This document shows, in pieces, positions 1-12,722 of a DNA stretch of 64,000 nucleotides. Below the pieces are notes generated by a model that was not told the DNA's origin, made no database searches, and saw only the letters and a program-made list of their open reading frames with translations. Numbering within the stretch: position 1 is the first letter of the stretch; each line of letters begins with the position of its first letter. The translations under genes were made by a program, and so were the position numbers. This DNA is from Kryptolebias marmoratus (lineage: Eukaryota; Chordata; Actinopteri; Cyprinodontiformes; Rivulidae): contig NC_051446.1 in assembly GCF_001649575.2 (NCBI RefSeq), positions 20,135,726-20,199,725 of the forward strand, given 5' to 3'.

Positions 1-3000
1 TTTTTTCTCCCTGTTTTATTTCTGATCTGGACTCCTCAGCGTTTCGAGAACGCCTGCCCCTTTTTCCGCCACTCTCTTGCTTTGGTTTCGCTCGCAGCCT
101 CACCTACTTTTCCTCCCGATTACTTACACAACCTCATCCCCCTTCTCACTTTTAGAAAGATCCGAACTGCCCGGCTTTTATCCTCAAACATACATGGACA
201 GAAAGCTGCATGGAGACTGTGACATTTTTGGGGGGGTTACCTGGAGGAAACACTGCCTCTCTCTCTGTAAAAACGCAGCACAGCACACCAAAATGTGTGT
301 CTGTGAATATTAAAAAGAAAAACAATGCAGCATTTAGCCCAAATTACAGCTGTGGAGTTGTTGCAGCTGTGGAGTCATCGGAGGCGAGTGTGTTCACAGC
401 TTGGTCTCAGGAGGGATGATGGCGGCGGTGGGGGCCCAGAGTCAGATCGCTCTGCTGAATGACCGCGAGGACAAGCAGCTCTTTAGAATAACAAAAGGAA
501 GCCTCTCTGCCAGTCCGCAGCAAGTCCGGCGCGCAACAACAACACACATGTACACACCTCATCGGCTCCATGACAAGCGCGACCGAAATACAAAGAGCTC
601 TGCGCCACAAGCGATTACCAGCGACAGTAAAGTGGAAAGGTGGAACCGCTCGGGCAGTTTCTGCTCACAGGACGGCTGGAAGAGTCCATCCTGGTCTAAT
701 GATGTGCTTTCACTTCATGTTTGTTTTCAGGAGGGTGTGTGTGCGCGCGTGTGCGTGTGTGTTTAACTTTCAAGGCTGTTTTTTTTTTTCCTCCACACCG
801 AAGGCCCAACAAGCAGCGACACGGCATGTCATCTGAGCCACCGTCTGCAGAAATGACACATCTGAGGAGTGTGACCATCAAAGGCAACGACTTCCTGTCA
901 GCTGGCAAGACAAACACACACACACACACACCCATACACAGTCCTGATGGAGTGTGGGGAGATGGTTGCCCCCTCTGATCTATCTGTCTTCAATAACATT
1001 AGAGAAAGTGCAGCAGAGGGGAGCAGGAAGGGGGTGGGGGTGACTGACAGCTATATGATAATATGGAACATGGTAGATGGATCACTTCCTAAAAGACATG
1101 AAGCTATTATGGGAGGGTGGGAATATTTTCAGAATGGGCAGCAGAGGATGAAGAGTATTAAAAAAAACCCTGCAGACTTGTGTAAATAGCCACTCACGCT
1201 GCCAACTCACCAAGTTATTTCACTGCTGCTCTGTCTATAAATTCAACCACTCAAAGGCATTTCTGGTGATCGTTTTTGCTTTATTTTGTTTTATTTGTCA
1301 CCAAAGTTTGGGCAAAATAACATCAAGTAATTAAATAAAGAGCTAACAACTAAACTGAGGTCTTGATAGCTGTTAGACTCGCAGACAGCGAAGCCGAATA
1401 TACTTCTAAACCTTCAAATATTTGTATTTTTCGGCTTTCGAAGCTAATTTACTTCAATACAAATCTAACAAAGAGACTTTATGAACCAAATGGAGGAACC
1501 AAAGTGAGTGATTATAAATCTCAGTTTGGATATTTCTGAGAAGTGAGCCACAGTTACTGCACATTTTTACTACTTAGAACAAATTCAGCCTCAAACGTTT
1601 TCAAATAAACGAGGAAATTCGACGCTGCGGATTATCACACGGCGCCATTTACTTTGCAAATACCTTTTTTTTTTTTAAAGTAAAAACGATCAGTGTTGCA
1701 ACAGGCAGCATGTTTTAGCTGATGAAGGTTTTCTTTTCTGTTGGTACTGAGTAGCTGTTGGATTAGTTCACCTATCAGTGATCCTCTCGGGTTTCCTTAA
1801 ACTGAAAGAGCACTGACCACAATCTACTGCAGGCAAGATAAATGCTTCACACACACCACCTAAATATATATCTGCTTAACGTTTCTTTTAATAGGCACAC
1901 AGGAGCTGCTATTAGGGATGAGCAGTGATTTTTGAAATATTCAAAGTCACAACCTTTTGTTGTTGTTTGTGGTTTAACTTTGTTTTTTTAATTTGAGTTT
2001 GTACAGTGGATCCAGGTCAGAGTTTTATGGAAGCCAGTTCGATTTGTTTGAAGGAACATTACATTATTTATTTTTACATTCCTCTATTTTAAAGCCTAAA
2101 AGAATGAGGCAATCATTGCACAGGAAACATAAGCAATAAGCAGCCAAAGGCTTGTTGTAAACAACCAGCTATACGTTCGTGAGTCCAACGGTTGATGTTG
2201 TTCCATACTTGGAGAGGGCGACTGAACAGTAATAAGAGCAGATTGGCACAGCGGGACACCTCCCCACAAACAAACAGCTACTTTTCCAGATGAAGGGCGG
2301 CCAGACCCTACATCTGTTTGTCCCCGAGACATCGTTGCCACATAACCGCACCTTTGAGCGCAACAGTCCGTGCACAGCTTTGAAGAACACATGATTACAA
2401 ACATACTAGTCTGATTTGTCAGTGGGTAAAAATCACATCTTCTTGCACTCGACCTCTAGTTTCAATCTGTTTAAACTTCAGAAACGAGCTGTGTTTAAAC
2501 TAAGCCTTTGTGCCATTTTTCCTGAAATACAGATTCAGTGTTTCCTAAGAATAATATTACATTTATTACTTCAAATGCAGAGTTCATGCTGCAATTTCCC
2601 TCCAGCTGCATGCCAGTTTCGAGCCTCGACTCCTGGCACAGTGAAACACGAAGAGCAGCAGTCATGCTCTGGAAGACCCAGCAAATGGTCCAGGCCTCCC
2701 TACAGTCTGCGCCGACTTAACACTGAAAGGAAGCTCTCTTCTTTAACCAGCCTAATTATACCATACGTGCCCTTTTCCTGTAAGTGCTGCTGAGAGGAAG
2801 CTGGATGTAGAGGCTGGTTAAATCCCCCCCCCCCAAAGCACTTAAAGGGATTTTGAGGAAGCAAGTGGTAGAGCGAGCCAACCTGCCGCTTGGAGACGAG
2901 GCCTGGGTTCACCACATTTGGTCCGAGGTTCAGGGGTTCTCTTCAGATGCAGGACTCGGGTTAAGAGAAGTTCAGCTTCGCAGCAGATTTACTCCGGAGA

Positions 3001-4433
3001 ATACCCATGTCTTTCTTTTACGAAATACAAAACACCCCGCCGCCTGCGCTCGTATGTAAAAACGCTACGGTTTACTTTTGTAATGATTTGGCTACAAACT
3101 GAAGATGAGGCTACGAGGCAGGCGAACAATGGATTTAAGCATTTGCGGTTTATCTGCTTTTTGTGGCAATCAATTCAACAATCTGAAACAGACACTGAAT
3201 ATTACGGCGTTGTGTGCAGCAAGAGACAAAAAAGCGCATTTTTGAGGTGCGATTGGATCCAAATGGAAAAGTGAATCTTAATGACGTACAATTAGCAAAA
3301 AAAGAGTGCATTCCTTTCATTTCTGAATTATTTCATTATTCGATTGTAACACTTTGAAAAATCTATCACACTGAATAAAAAAAATAACTGGTTTAAAGAC
3401 TCAAGTTTGTCACAGTTCTTGTCCCTTTGTACAAGAAATACATACAGTACGTCCGAGGTCTAATATCCATTTGTTTATGTGTTTATTTTCAGAAAAACCA
3501 ACAACACTGAAATCAGAGTGAGTCAGACTAATGACACCATAATCCTCTGTGGGTTTTTCTTTTTTTTCAACAAAGGTCTGTTGGAGAGGTTTTGATATGG
3601 ATCTAATCTGCATATTTCAAGAAATCAATCTGAGCTGGCAGGCACAATGAGGGCAGTAGTGGAATTCAAAGTTCATTGTTTTCTATAGAAGCAGTTCAGA
3701 TAAATAACGCTGACTGCGTCTCCAGTGGAGGAGTAAACACCACAAATAAAAATCAATGATATTCCACAGAATTACGGTAAAGAAACCTGTATTAACACAG
3801 CACAACTATGCATAATAAGAAAATGGATGTATATACAACATACATTTTCAAACTAAAGGCAAATATCCTTAGACTTTCTAGTGCTTTGATAAAAAAGAAG
3901 CTTAACAAAGTCATCACTCGGGGCAGAATAATTTCACTCTTGTAAGACTGGCCGTAAGTAGAAAACATTTGTTTTCTGCAAAACTGCACTGATGTCACGA
4001 AGGAACCAAAACTCTGCCGAGATTTATTCGCGACAGGAATGTAATCTCACCTCAGTCTGACCAAGGCACGAGCCATTCCTTGCAAATCGGAGCTGAAAAG
4101 CTCCATTTTGCCTCACCCCTCTTTTGAGCATCTCAAGTTATTTTCCACTTCATGAGCAGAGAATGAATTATGTAAAATCATCTTAGCTAAAAACCACGGT
4201 TGCCCACTCAGCAACTCGGGTAAGGAGCTGAAATCTGTGATGACGAAAACAACTCCTCTTACCAGACTCGACAGTCGCACCCCCACCGTCCAACACCGAT
4301 AAACAGATTAGGCCATCGTCGATGCGTTGGACATTCTTTAAACACAAAAGGTGAAGAAGTGGTATAATTTGCTATAATTTTTAGTATAATTTGCGATGCT
4401 TGGTTAATTGTGTAAATTCTGGTTCTGCCTTCC
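1..4433. other. Non-coding block, no gene seen
   Basis: Mostly AT-rich sequence with short chance reading frames that lack codon bias, recognisable domains or splice support. It contains a GT/GC-rich alternating tract near 734-763, a short CA tract near 907-931 and a C-run near 2826-2835. The first 850 bases are GC-richer, with a frame starting near 401 whose translation I do not recognise and which ends in a GT microsatellite. I see nothing else to annotate. Confidence 0.6.
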
Positions 4434-4467
4434 CAGCATTGTTTACTTGTTTAGGTAAACAATGCTG
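4434..4467. repeat. Perfect 13-bp inverted repeat (hairpin), 8-nt loop
   Basis: CAGCATTGTTTAC at 4434-4446 is followed by an 8-base spacer and then its exact reverse complement GTAAACAATGCTG at 4455-4467. The arms contain GTTTAC/GTAAAC, which resembles a forkhead-type core, so the pair could be two opposed binding sites or the tip of an eroded foldback element. No reading frame or RNA gene around it explains the pairing. Confidence 0.7.
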
Positions 4468-4769
4468 CACACTTTGTGATGTTTTAACCATTTATATGTC
4501 GATCAGGAATGGTGTGCTATGTTGATAATTTTATTAAACAGACTCATAGTCCACAAACACATACTACAGACACACAGACAAATTATACACAACTTACAAA
4601 AGACTTGCATACCAGTGGTTCCACAAATTATGGAACTATGTTTCCATAGTCATAAACTATGACTTTTGGCTTCTCTAACTTTTAGACTTTTCAAAACCTG
4701 GTTTTCAGTGAAGAAAATAAAAATCCTCATTGAAATTCATACGAATATCATCTAAATCTCCCACAATAA

Positions 4770-5075
4770 GTTTTCTTCAAAACCTACTTCAGCTAGCCTT
4801 TTGCTACTTTTAGCTTTTGGGCAGTGTTTTGCCACATTTAGGTTTAGGCTGGTATTTTCTACTTTTAGCAACTGTTTTTGCCACATTCAGCTATTTTGCT
4901 ACTATTAGTCTTTAATTAGTGTTTTGCTACTGTTAGCTTTTAATTAGAATTTTATACTTTTAGTTTGTGGTTAGCGTTTTGCTACTACTAATGTTTTGCC
5001 ATTTTTAACTTCTGGCCAGCGTTTTGCTACATTTAGTTAGCATTTTGCTTTTTCTAGCTTGAAGTTGGTGACTTC
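4770..5075 (+). repeat. Degenerate tandem repeat with TTTTGCTAC / TTTAGCTT core
   Basis: The motif TTTTGCTACTTTTAGCTT and close variants recur about ten times at irregular spacing of roughly 25-45 bases. The copies differ by substitutions and small indels, so this is an old minisatellite-like array rather than a fresh expansion. A similar motif occurs in reverse complement at 9566-9660. Confidence 0.6.
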
Positions 5076-5272
5076 TTTTAGCTTTAACAAGTCCGTTTCA
5101 GCTTCTTCAGCTGGTTTCAGCAGGCGTTCAGCACTCAGTGTTCACGCTGCATTTTTGCTGAAAATGCAAATTTGTTCTAGTATTTATTTAAGACGCTCAG
5201 GTTTATCCACTGAGGAGCACCTGCCTTGGTAGAAGCAGGCAGGGTAAATACCACCCCTCAGGCATATATGCC

Positions 5273-5273
<1 letters not shown>

Positions 5274-5310
<37 letters not shown>
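5274..5310. repeat. (CA)n microsatellite
   Basis: Uninterrupted CA dinucleotide tract of about 37 bases in otherwise unique sequence. Confidence 0.95.
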
Positions 5311-5311
<1 letters not shown>

Positions 5312-6140
5312 GACCCCCTCAGCAGCTGTCCAGATAATGAACCTAAGTCAACACTGCCTCTTTGCTTTTGTTTTCTCCAACTCCCCTCTTTTCTTCTCCT
5401 CCCACGCCTCAGTCCCTGCGGAACTGCAAGGACTGGGCTGAGATGATGTAGGGATGAAGGCTAGAGATAGTGAAACAGAAAGAAAGAAAGAAAAAGAGAG
5501 GAGGGATAAATTACAGCATGGGAATGCAAATGAGCATATTTTATTTGGGGGTAGCCAAGGAGGGCAGGCGGGCTTTATCTTCCAGGCAGGAACAGCCCCC
5601 CTGTGGCCTCTGGATCAGTTGTAGCGAGAGCGAAAGGAAGAAAAGCGAACATTTTCACTCTGTCTTTTTAACTCGGGGAGGAATAAAACAAGAAATATAA
5701 CAAATACAATGCCCACAACTCTCAAAGGCTGCTGCAGTCATGAAATAAAGCGATATTTCGCTACGCTTTTTGCACTGCCACCGCCGCCGCGGCCTCCTTC
5801 TCCTCCCATAGAACAGACACGCTAAAGTTGCAGAAATATGGGCGCGTAGCCTGGCTAAACACAGCCCCGCCGTAACCGCTGCCACCTCCCCCATCTGGGA
5901 AAGAGAAAGTGAGCTAAAGGGAATTAGATGAGGATGGAGCAAGCAGCCAGCTGCAGGTGGTCTCCAGATGTGGCGGCTCTGGGGACACGCCACTCAAGTG
6001 CCGTTAAGGCCAACTCAGAGCTCCCTCCTTTGCCTTTTCCTTCCATCGCTCCTCCTCTTCTTTCAGTGACATGAGCCATCTGGCCTGGCAAAGTCCCACC
6101 CGCCCTGCGTGCCATGCAGCGTGCACGAGTAAATAAAATG

Positions 6141-6144
<4 letters not shown>
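5311..6144. other. Non-coding block with GC-rich core
   Basis: No gene is supported. The part around 5760-5930 is GC-rich, with a GCC-type run, and reading frames open on the minus strand here have no recognisable domain. The sequence is repeat-poor and could be regulatory, but that is inference from composition only. Confidence 0.4.

Positions 6145-6184
<40 letters not shown>
6145..6184. repeat. (CA)n microsatellite
   Basis: Uninterrupted CA tract of about 40 bases. It creates spurious Cys-Val repeats in minus-strand frames, which should not be read as protein. Confidence 0.95.
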
Positions 6185-6186
<2 letters not shown>

Positions 6187-7127
6187 GCCTCCTCCCACCC
6201 TCCCCCCCAAAAAAACGCTGTCACATGGCTATTAACCCATCCAAGCTGCAACCCAGCTGTGCTCCATTACGATAAAAACTCTGGGGTCACGGGGTCCTGT
6301 CAGCTCGGAGTCAGCCCTCAGACACTATACGGTGTCCACTTACAGCCTTTTAAAGCTCACTTTGCTGAAGAGTTACAGCCATTTTCATCATCATACCCAC
6401 CCCTGTGGAAATCAACTCCCACCCACCTGCTCATCCACCTCCCTACACCGTGGCAGATGATATTTCACACTTCCTTGTGCAGCGCAGCCTCTTTTCCCAG
6501 AACCTACGATTTTCAGAAACCTACTGTAACTGAAGGTTGCATTTTGGGGAACACTATAGCGAACGTGAACACCTGACACCTTCGGGCTGCGCGGACGCCA
6601 ACAACACGTCCACGTATGACATCTGTTTCTATAAGGTTAAAGCGCATTAACCTGAAGGTAACAGGATGCTCTTAAAGAAATGAATAACGAATGACCAAAT
6701 GAGCTCCAAAAATGTTCCCTGGAAACCTTTTTTTTTAAGGAAAATCAAATTGCTTTCTTCTCTCCAATTGTCAGTCATTATGCCTCTGTTAAAAATAGTT
6801 TGGAAAAGGTTAGCCACTTAAAGCCCTGGCTACTTCCTGCACGAACATTTGGTCTTTGTACGGCTTGGGAATACTCTTAAAAGGATTCCTGGGTAATTGT
6901 CGGCGCTGAGGTAGAAACTGGTATTAGAAGAAAATGGACTGTAATGACCGAGAAGAAACATGGTACTAACATAATGGCTGATGAGAGACACACACAGGGT
7001 CAGTCCTGCACAGTTCTCTCAGGTATTATTAAACAAATAAAAGTAATACTGACTATGCAGCATGTAAAACAAGGACAGAGGGGCTGGCACTTAGAGCAGA
7101 TTTTATTTAATATCTCTCGACGCTGAA
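6185..7127. other. Non-coding block, nothing recognised
   Basis: No coding, RNA or transposon signal was recognised. The frame open from about 6259 to 6576 has no family resemblance and no splice context. Confidence 0.5.
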
Positions 7128-7352
7128 ACACAAAAAAGGCTATAACTCAGTCAGTTTTATAGATGTTGGGCTAAAATTTGATGTGGTCGTAGCTGAGAGT
7201 CAAACACAACGCATACTCTGAGCGTGACATCTTGTGATACTGCATGAGATCATGCATAACATTGTTTTCATGGTTTGACCAATACGGCTAGGACTCTTTC
7301 CTTTCTCAATATAAGATGATCTTAGTCAAACTCTGGCATGAAAGGTATCAAA
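7128..7352 (+). repeat. Unclassified dispersed repeat, copy A (partial)
   Basis: This copy contains the shared module: a CTATAACTCAGTCAGTTTTA-type stretch, then AAAATTTGATGTGGTCGTAGCTGAGA, the ACATCTTGTGATA-type stretch, and the GATGATCTTAGT / TGGCATGAAAGG 3' section. The 5' end and the terminal palindrome are missing. The same order of blocks appears at ten other loci in this window. Confidence 0.75.
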
Positions 7353-9565
7353 GAATGAATCTTAGAATCCACTTTTTTGGCGTAAAGAAAGCTTTTTAAA
7401 GTCTTTACCCTTCAGCGTTTTAACATCCAGTCTGCCCATTAGAAAAATAAAGACACCAATGCCAGCAAACGGTGGACAAAGAAAGATTAGCATGTGACTA
7501 TAATGTCTCCAAGATGTAAAAAAACAAAAAAAAGGCTGAATAAAACAGAGCACTGACGCTTGAAGGATTTTTCCCACTAATCCTCGCTGCCTATTCTAAA
7601 CGTTTTCACATGGGAGATGTTCTGAGAGGCACTGCCGTGTTTGTTGGCGAGTGAGCTGGACGGATGGCAACCGGTAGCATTGATTTGCAGCACGAGCCAC
7701 AGATCAAACCGCAAAAAAAAAAAGAGAGGAAAAAAACAAAAAAACAAAACACAAGACTAGGAGGAGAACAATGGGGAACCACAGAGGGGCCGCATGGGAA
7801 ACAGACGACAACTGGTCGATGAGGACGACCGCGAACCACCGAAGGCGGACTCGTTCCAGGAAGAGAGAGGCCTCGCTACATCTGACGAGTATAAACAACC
7901 AGGAAAGTTCCTCCAAGTGGAAAAATCGCCCCAAAGATCCAGATTACCATTTCAGTTTTAGTTCTATTCTAGTCGTCTCCTGTCTTCCTCAGTCCTATTC
8001 TTCCTCCCGTGACTCTCCACCCCCACCTTGCTGGCCACAGACCATGAAAAAAGTAAATATGTGTGCAAGGTAAAGCAATTGGTTAACCTTTGAAATACCC
8101 TGGCAATGAGATCTGCCGCTCTTTACTCGATTCAGCTGGAAAGGGAAAAAAATAAAAAAGAAGAAAGAAAACAGGAAAAAAAACACACACACACACAATG
8201 TTGGCCACCACTTCAGAAGAGATATTCAATATCCATGAGCTTTTTTCATTTCACACTGATGAATAATTCAGGGTGACCTGCCCACCACTGAGTGAGGGAG
8301 ACAGAGGGGGAGGGAGATTACAAAAAAAAAGAAGAAGGAGAAGGAGGAGGAGGAGGAGGAGGAGGAGGAGGAGGAGTGGGGAGGTGTGCAGAGGTAGTTG
8401 TCTGTTTAAGTGGATGCAGCTGTTGCTGTTCAACCAGCCCCAAAAAACCCGTCTCCTTGCTTGGCTTCTGCACAGACAGGGGAGTAAAATACCGGAGAAT
8501 TGATGAGAGATAATTGGGAGGATCGTATCAAAGCGAAGGCAGTTTGTGCAGAAAGCGCTGGTGCTGCTGAGATGTAAACAGAACTGCTGCAAAATCAGGA
8601 GACAAGGAGAACAAACGTGACAATGCAGTCTTCTAAAACAGCTAAACGATTAATCTCAGCAATCAAACAGATGAGGACACACACACACACACACAGATTT
8701 TTAAAAAAATACACTTTTCATCTCATTCCGAATGCTGTCGAGTTACCTTTAGGGCTGAGAAAGACAATGCAGAGGAAGTCCAATCAGTTGCACTTGTTAT
8801 TGATCATTTTAAACTGATAGGAATTTGTCTCAGATGGGGCAAAAAGTAGCTAAAACATCCACACAGAGAGCTTCAAATACTGACCAGAACTAATCAACTA
8901 TACCGTCAATCATTTGGTTACGTTTATCATTAGCAATAAAGCTTCATATCCGCATTGTTTTCTATCATAAATACAAGATTGAGTCAAAATCTTAAACTCT
9001 AACTATTAAACTAACTAGAGAAAGTGACTGACAGCCATAAACACAGAATTTTATTTCATTTTTCAATTCAACAGGTTGTCCTAAAACAGAAATCCTGACA
9101 TCTTCTCAACGTATAAACCAAATATTTACAGTCCTAATTCAAAAACTTGTTTTGCCTGACCTTCTTTAATAAAATGATTAGATTTACATAAATGAACAAC
9201 AAAGCATGTGATTAAAAATAAATTTACAGACAATTTAAAATGCTGCAACAAACATTTCAGAATTCGGATTTAACTCCTACATAAATTCCTTTTAAATATG
9301 ATTTAAGTTTTATTGTGTTTGCTCCTCTGAACAAGAATTGTCTTTTTTTTTCTAGTACAGTGAGACTCTCTTTAAAAACAAGAAGTATGTAATAAATGTA
9401 AAGTATTATTGTTAGGAAGAAGGCAGCCAATCAGGGGCCTGGAGACATTTAGCCAATATGCACTTTAATGTAAACAGCAAAAAAAATGATCGGAAAACAG
9501 CCTTCCAATAACCTGGAATAACTCACAACGAGAGAAATTGGATGTGCAGAGTGAACGCTGAGAGT
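7353..9565. other. Non-coding block with several microsatellites
   Basis: No gene is supported. Simple repeats are a CA tract at 8181-8198, a purine GGA tract (next feature) and a CA tract near 8677-8695. The 7606-8080 part is open in several frames on both strands at once, which argues for composition rather than coding. The 8820-9420 part is AT-rich with no recognisable content. Confidence 0.5.
8331..8376. repeat. (GGA)n purine tract
   Basis: Tandem GGA/AGG trinucleotides over about 46 bases, preceded by an A-run. The purine/pyrimidine strand asymmetry is complete. The apparent poly-Arg, poly-Gly and poly-Leu peptides are artefacts of this tract. Confidence 0.9.
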
Positions 9566-9660
9566 TGCAAGCAAAATGCTAACTAAAAACAGCTAAATGT
9601 GAGCTAAAAGCAGCAAAAGGCTAGCCAGAAATAGCATAACGCTGGCAAAACACTATGCTG
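9566..9660 (-). repeat. Degenerate GCTA-type repeat, inverted relative to 4770-5075
   Basis: Motifs such as GCAAAATGCTAACTAAAAAC and GAGCTAAAAGCAGCAAAAGG are the reverse complement of the TTTTGCTACTTTTAGC-type units at 4770-5075. About four degenerate units are visible. Confidence 0.5.
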
Positions 9661-12600
9661 ACACTTTTGAGGGAACGGAAAAGTTATCATGTTATTTCTA
9701 CAGGGAAAATATTTGTAAGAAAAACGAAAACTGGACCTCCGTAAAGCTAAAAACCACATACTATTATTATTTAAAATAGAAGTACAAGATTTACTAAAAC
9801 TGACAGATTTATAGCTCTCTTTAGCCTTGTTTTAGTTTAAATGAAACCAATATCTTCTTCCAAAGATAATAAAGTTCATTTGTTTCCATTTTCAGAGACA
9901 TCTACAAATATTTACAAGATCCTCATTTATATTTAGACTGCATCTCTCTTATATATTTCTCTTCATTAACACTAATAAATGTTTTATCTAAACCATCAAC
10001 ATGTCTTTAAAACCTAATCCCAACCAGGCTGCCTAATGTCCCCTCATTAACACATTCATCCAAGCTAATTAATACAGCCTAATTTAAAGCCAAAGAACCG
10101 CAGGTTTCCGAAGGTTGAAGTGATTAAACCATTTCTTTCAGCGCAATTAGATGGCATCTATAATTTTAAACTGAACTGAATTGATTCGAGAGGATAAACA
10201 GAAAGAAACTCAAGCTGCACGCTCATAATAAAACATTTAAAGCTCCCATCAGTGGGATTAATTATCTTTTAACAGTTGCAGCAATCGAATGAGGGGCAAA
10301 TCTGAACTTCATCGTCAACTTTAAGGCCAGGAGTAGTGCCTCGGACCATGTGCAGCGGTCAGACGTTACTATCACACACACACAAACGCAAACACACTCA
10401 AAACAGTCAAGCTGTCATGAGCAGGGGAAGACCAGCTGTTCTTCATTCACTCGAAAGCCCCGTTCCCTTCACGGGGTTGGCTGGCTTCACAGAAACCATT
10501 AATCCCTCCGTGAACGCAACTGATGGGTTGGAAATATCAACCATGAGAAAACAGCGATGGAGAAGTGGTGGTGGTGGGGGGGGGGAGCGGACAGAGCTCC
10601 ACGACACTTTGGTTTTGTTTTGCTTTTAAGTGAAAGAGAGGAGGGGGGAAAAAAAAACCTGCTGTAGTGGAAAAATAGATTTTTCCGGCTATATTTCCCC
10701 CGAGGACACAAACAATACAGGAGGGGGGGTTGAGTGGAGATGGGGCAGCAGATAGTAAAAAGTTCGTGTAACATTTAGCAGTTTCTCAGGAAACTACAGA
10801 CAGATGAAAGAAGGGCTGCAGATGAAGATAAGAGTCCAAATTTGGAGGGCAACAGCGGCCGTTTACCAGCTTTGTAGAGCGCATGGTGCAGGTTATCAAA
10901 TGCTTTGATTTAGGTTACTATGACTTCTCTGACTTTTGTAAATTTAGCAGATAATAGACACAAACGTTTCCAACCCTTTGCCTTATGGTGAACGCCAAGA
11001 CTGAAATTAAAGCTAAGAACTGGAACCAGAAACCTGATTTTACATCTTCACTTTAAAAACTGTGACTGATGGCATTTTAGTCTTCTGACTTTGTTCATCA
11101 GGATGACACACTCTCCCACTGACACACAAATACTTTGTATAGTGCACACAAACACACACATATATTTGGATAGTGGATATTTCCCACTCTGATACTCTGC
11201 CTGATCCTAGAAAGGCACCATAAGTTATTAGTTGTCCACAATAAGAGTTTATAAATTACTTTTGCATCAACAGAACAAGTAAGAAAGGTCTTGATAAGTC
11301 ATGTATTTTTTTGGTGAAAGTTAAGTTAACCTTTATTAAAGTTTTCAGCTTTCTGTGGATGCTGAATGGGCGCAAAGTGTCTGAATGGTCAGCCGATTAT
11401 TAAGGAGGATTAGTGCCTGGCATCGTTCACACCTGAGCACACACAGCCAATTAAAAGGCAGGGAAATTTGTGGGCAACGCAGTGTTATGCTTGATACTTT
11501 GCTTCCTATTACTGTGGTGCTTTCATGGTAAGGAGGCTTTATTTTCGGTGCATCAGAAGATCCTATTAAAAGCAAACTAAAATAATGTGCCAACTTTTAT
11601 TTATTTATCTGTCAGGTTAGAGTAACGTTACCATTGTGTTGAAATGCATACAGGAGTTCTAATTTGCAACCCTTGTCCCTGGCTGGGCTTTTCTATAATA
11701 ATCCTAACAAACCATCACTGCTCGTATCTGAATTAGGCATAAAATAAAATTAGAATAAAACAGAAAAAAATGGTGATCAATAGTCGCAAGTTTGGTTTTG
11801 TTCCAACCTGTTTTACATCTTGTTTATGAAGAGCAGCGGCATATTTACCAGAGAAAATGGGAAAACCTTAATTCCTACATTTGGGGTTTCATATATGAAA
11901 GTGTCTCGATGGGAAATGCTTCATTCAGAGAAAAAAACATAGATAAATTTATGCATTAACAGCAAGTCTTGAACAAACGTTTGTAGAAATGTGCACTGAT
12001 GTGCATCGAATCCCGGGGTTAAATCACTAAATCAAAAGCAACCACAGATTTTTTTTCTTCTCTCAAATCTTTGTAAAGTGTAATGTTAGAAGAAATTAAA
12101 CTGATCTAGTTTGATATTTTGGAGCCAAAAACAAGTAAACAAGCTGGCTTCACACAATGGCTCGTGGTTGCCCTGATTTCTAAAGATCAGCACTGACATT
12201 AAAAATAAAAAAATACCCACTTGACTTCTAAAACTGGAGTCACTTTTTATTGTGTGCTTGTTTTCCTTGGCTAAACAACTTGTGTGGGAGTTCTATCAAA
12301 CGTCTCAGTTTGCTTGTAGACATCTGTACCAAAAACAGTCCCTCGGCGTCGACTTTTCACTGGTTTGTAGTTTTAGTTTGGTTAGTTGCAGTGTGGTAAA
12401 AACTACGGCGATCATAGTACTTTTCCACTGCAATTTCTATACATTAAACAGTGCTAGACCAAGGAAGAAGCAGACAGAGGAAACAAGGGCTTGTCCTCAT
12501 GTCCTGCTGTCTGCTCCTTCACATCCAGCCACACAAAGCTGAAAATGAGCACTTCCTGCTGTATTCAGGACTTTTTTCAGAGCCTTCCAACCTTTTCATA

Positions 12601-12678
12601 TTTTGCTGCATTTAAGACTAGCCTTCAAATAGATGAAACATTATTTTCCAACTCCATATGCACTTTGACTACTAGTAG
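9661..12678. other. Non-coding block, AT-rich
   Basis: No gene is supported. The 10020-10330 stretch is repeat-poor, with clustered TAAT/ATTA cores, and looks like possible conserved non-coding DNA (inference only). There is a short CA tract near 10373, a G-run near 10570 and a CA-rich stretch near 11148. The remaining frames are short and unrecognised. Confidence 0.45.
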
Positions 12679-12706
12679 NNNNNNNNNNNNNNNNNNNNNN
12701 NNNNNN
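12679..12706. other. Assembly gap (28 N)
   Basis: A run of N followed immediately by a G homopolymer (12707-12722). Any reading frame crossing it is unreliable. Confidence 1.
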
Positions 12707-12722
12707 GGGGGGGGGGGGGGGG

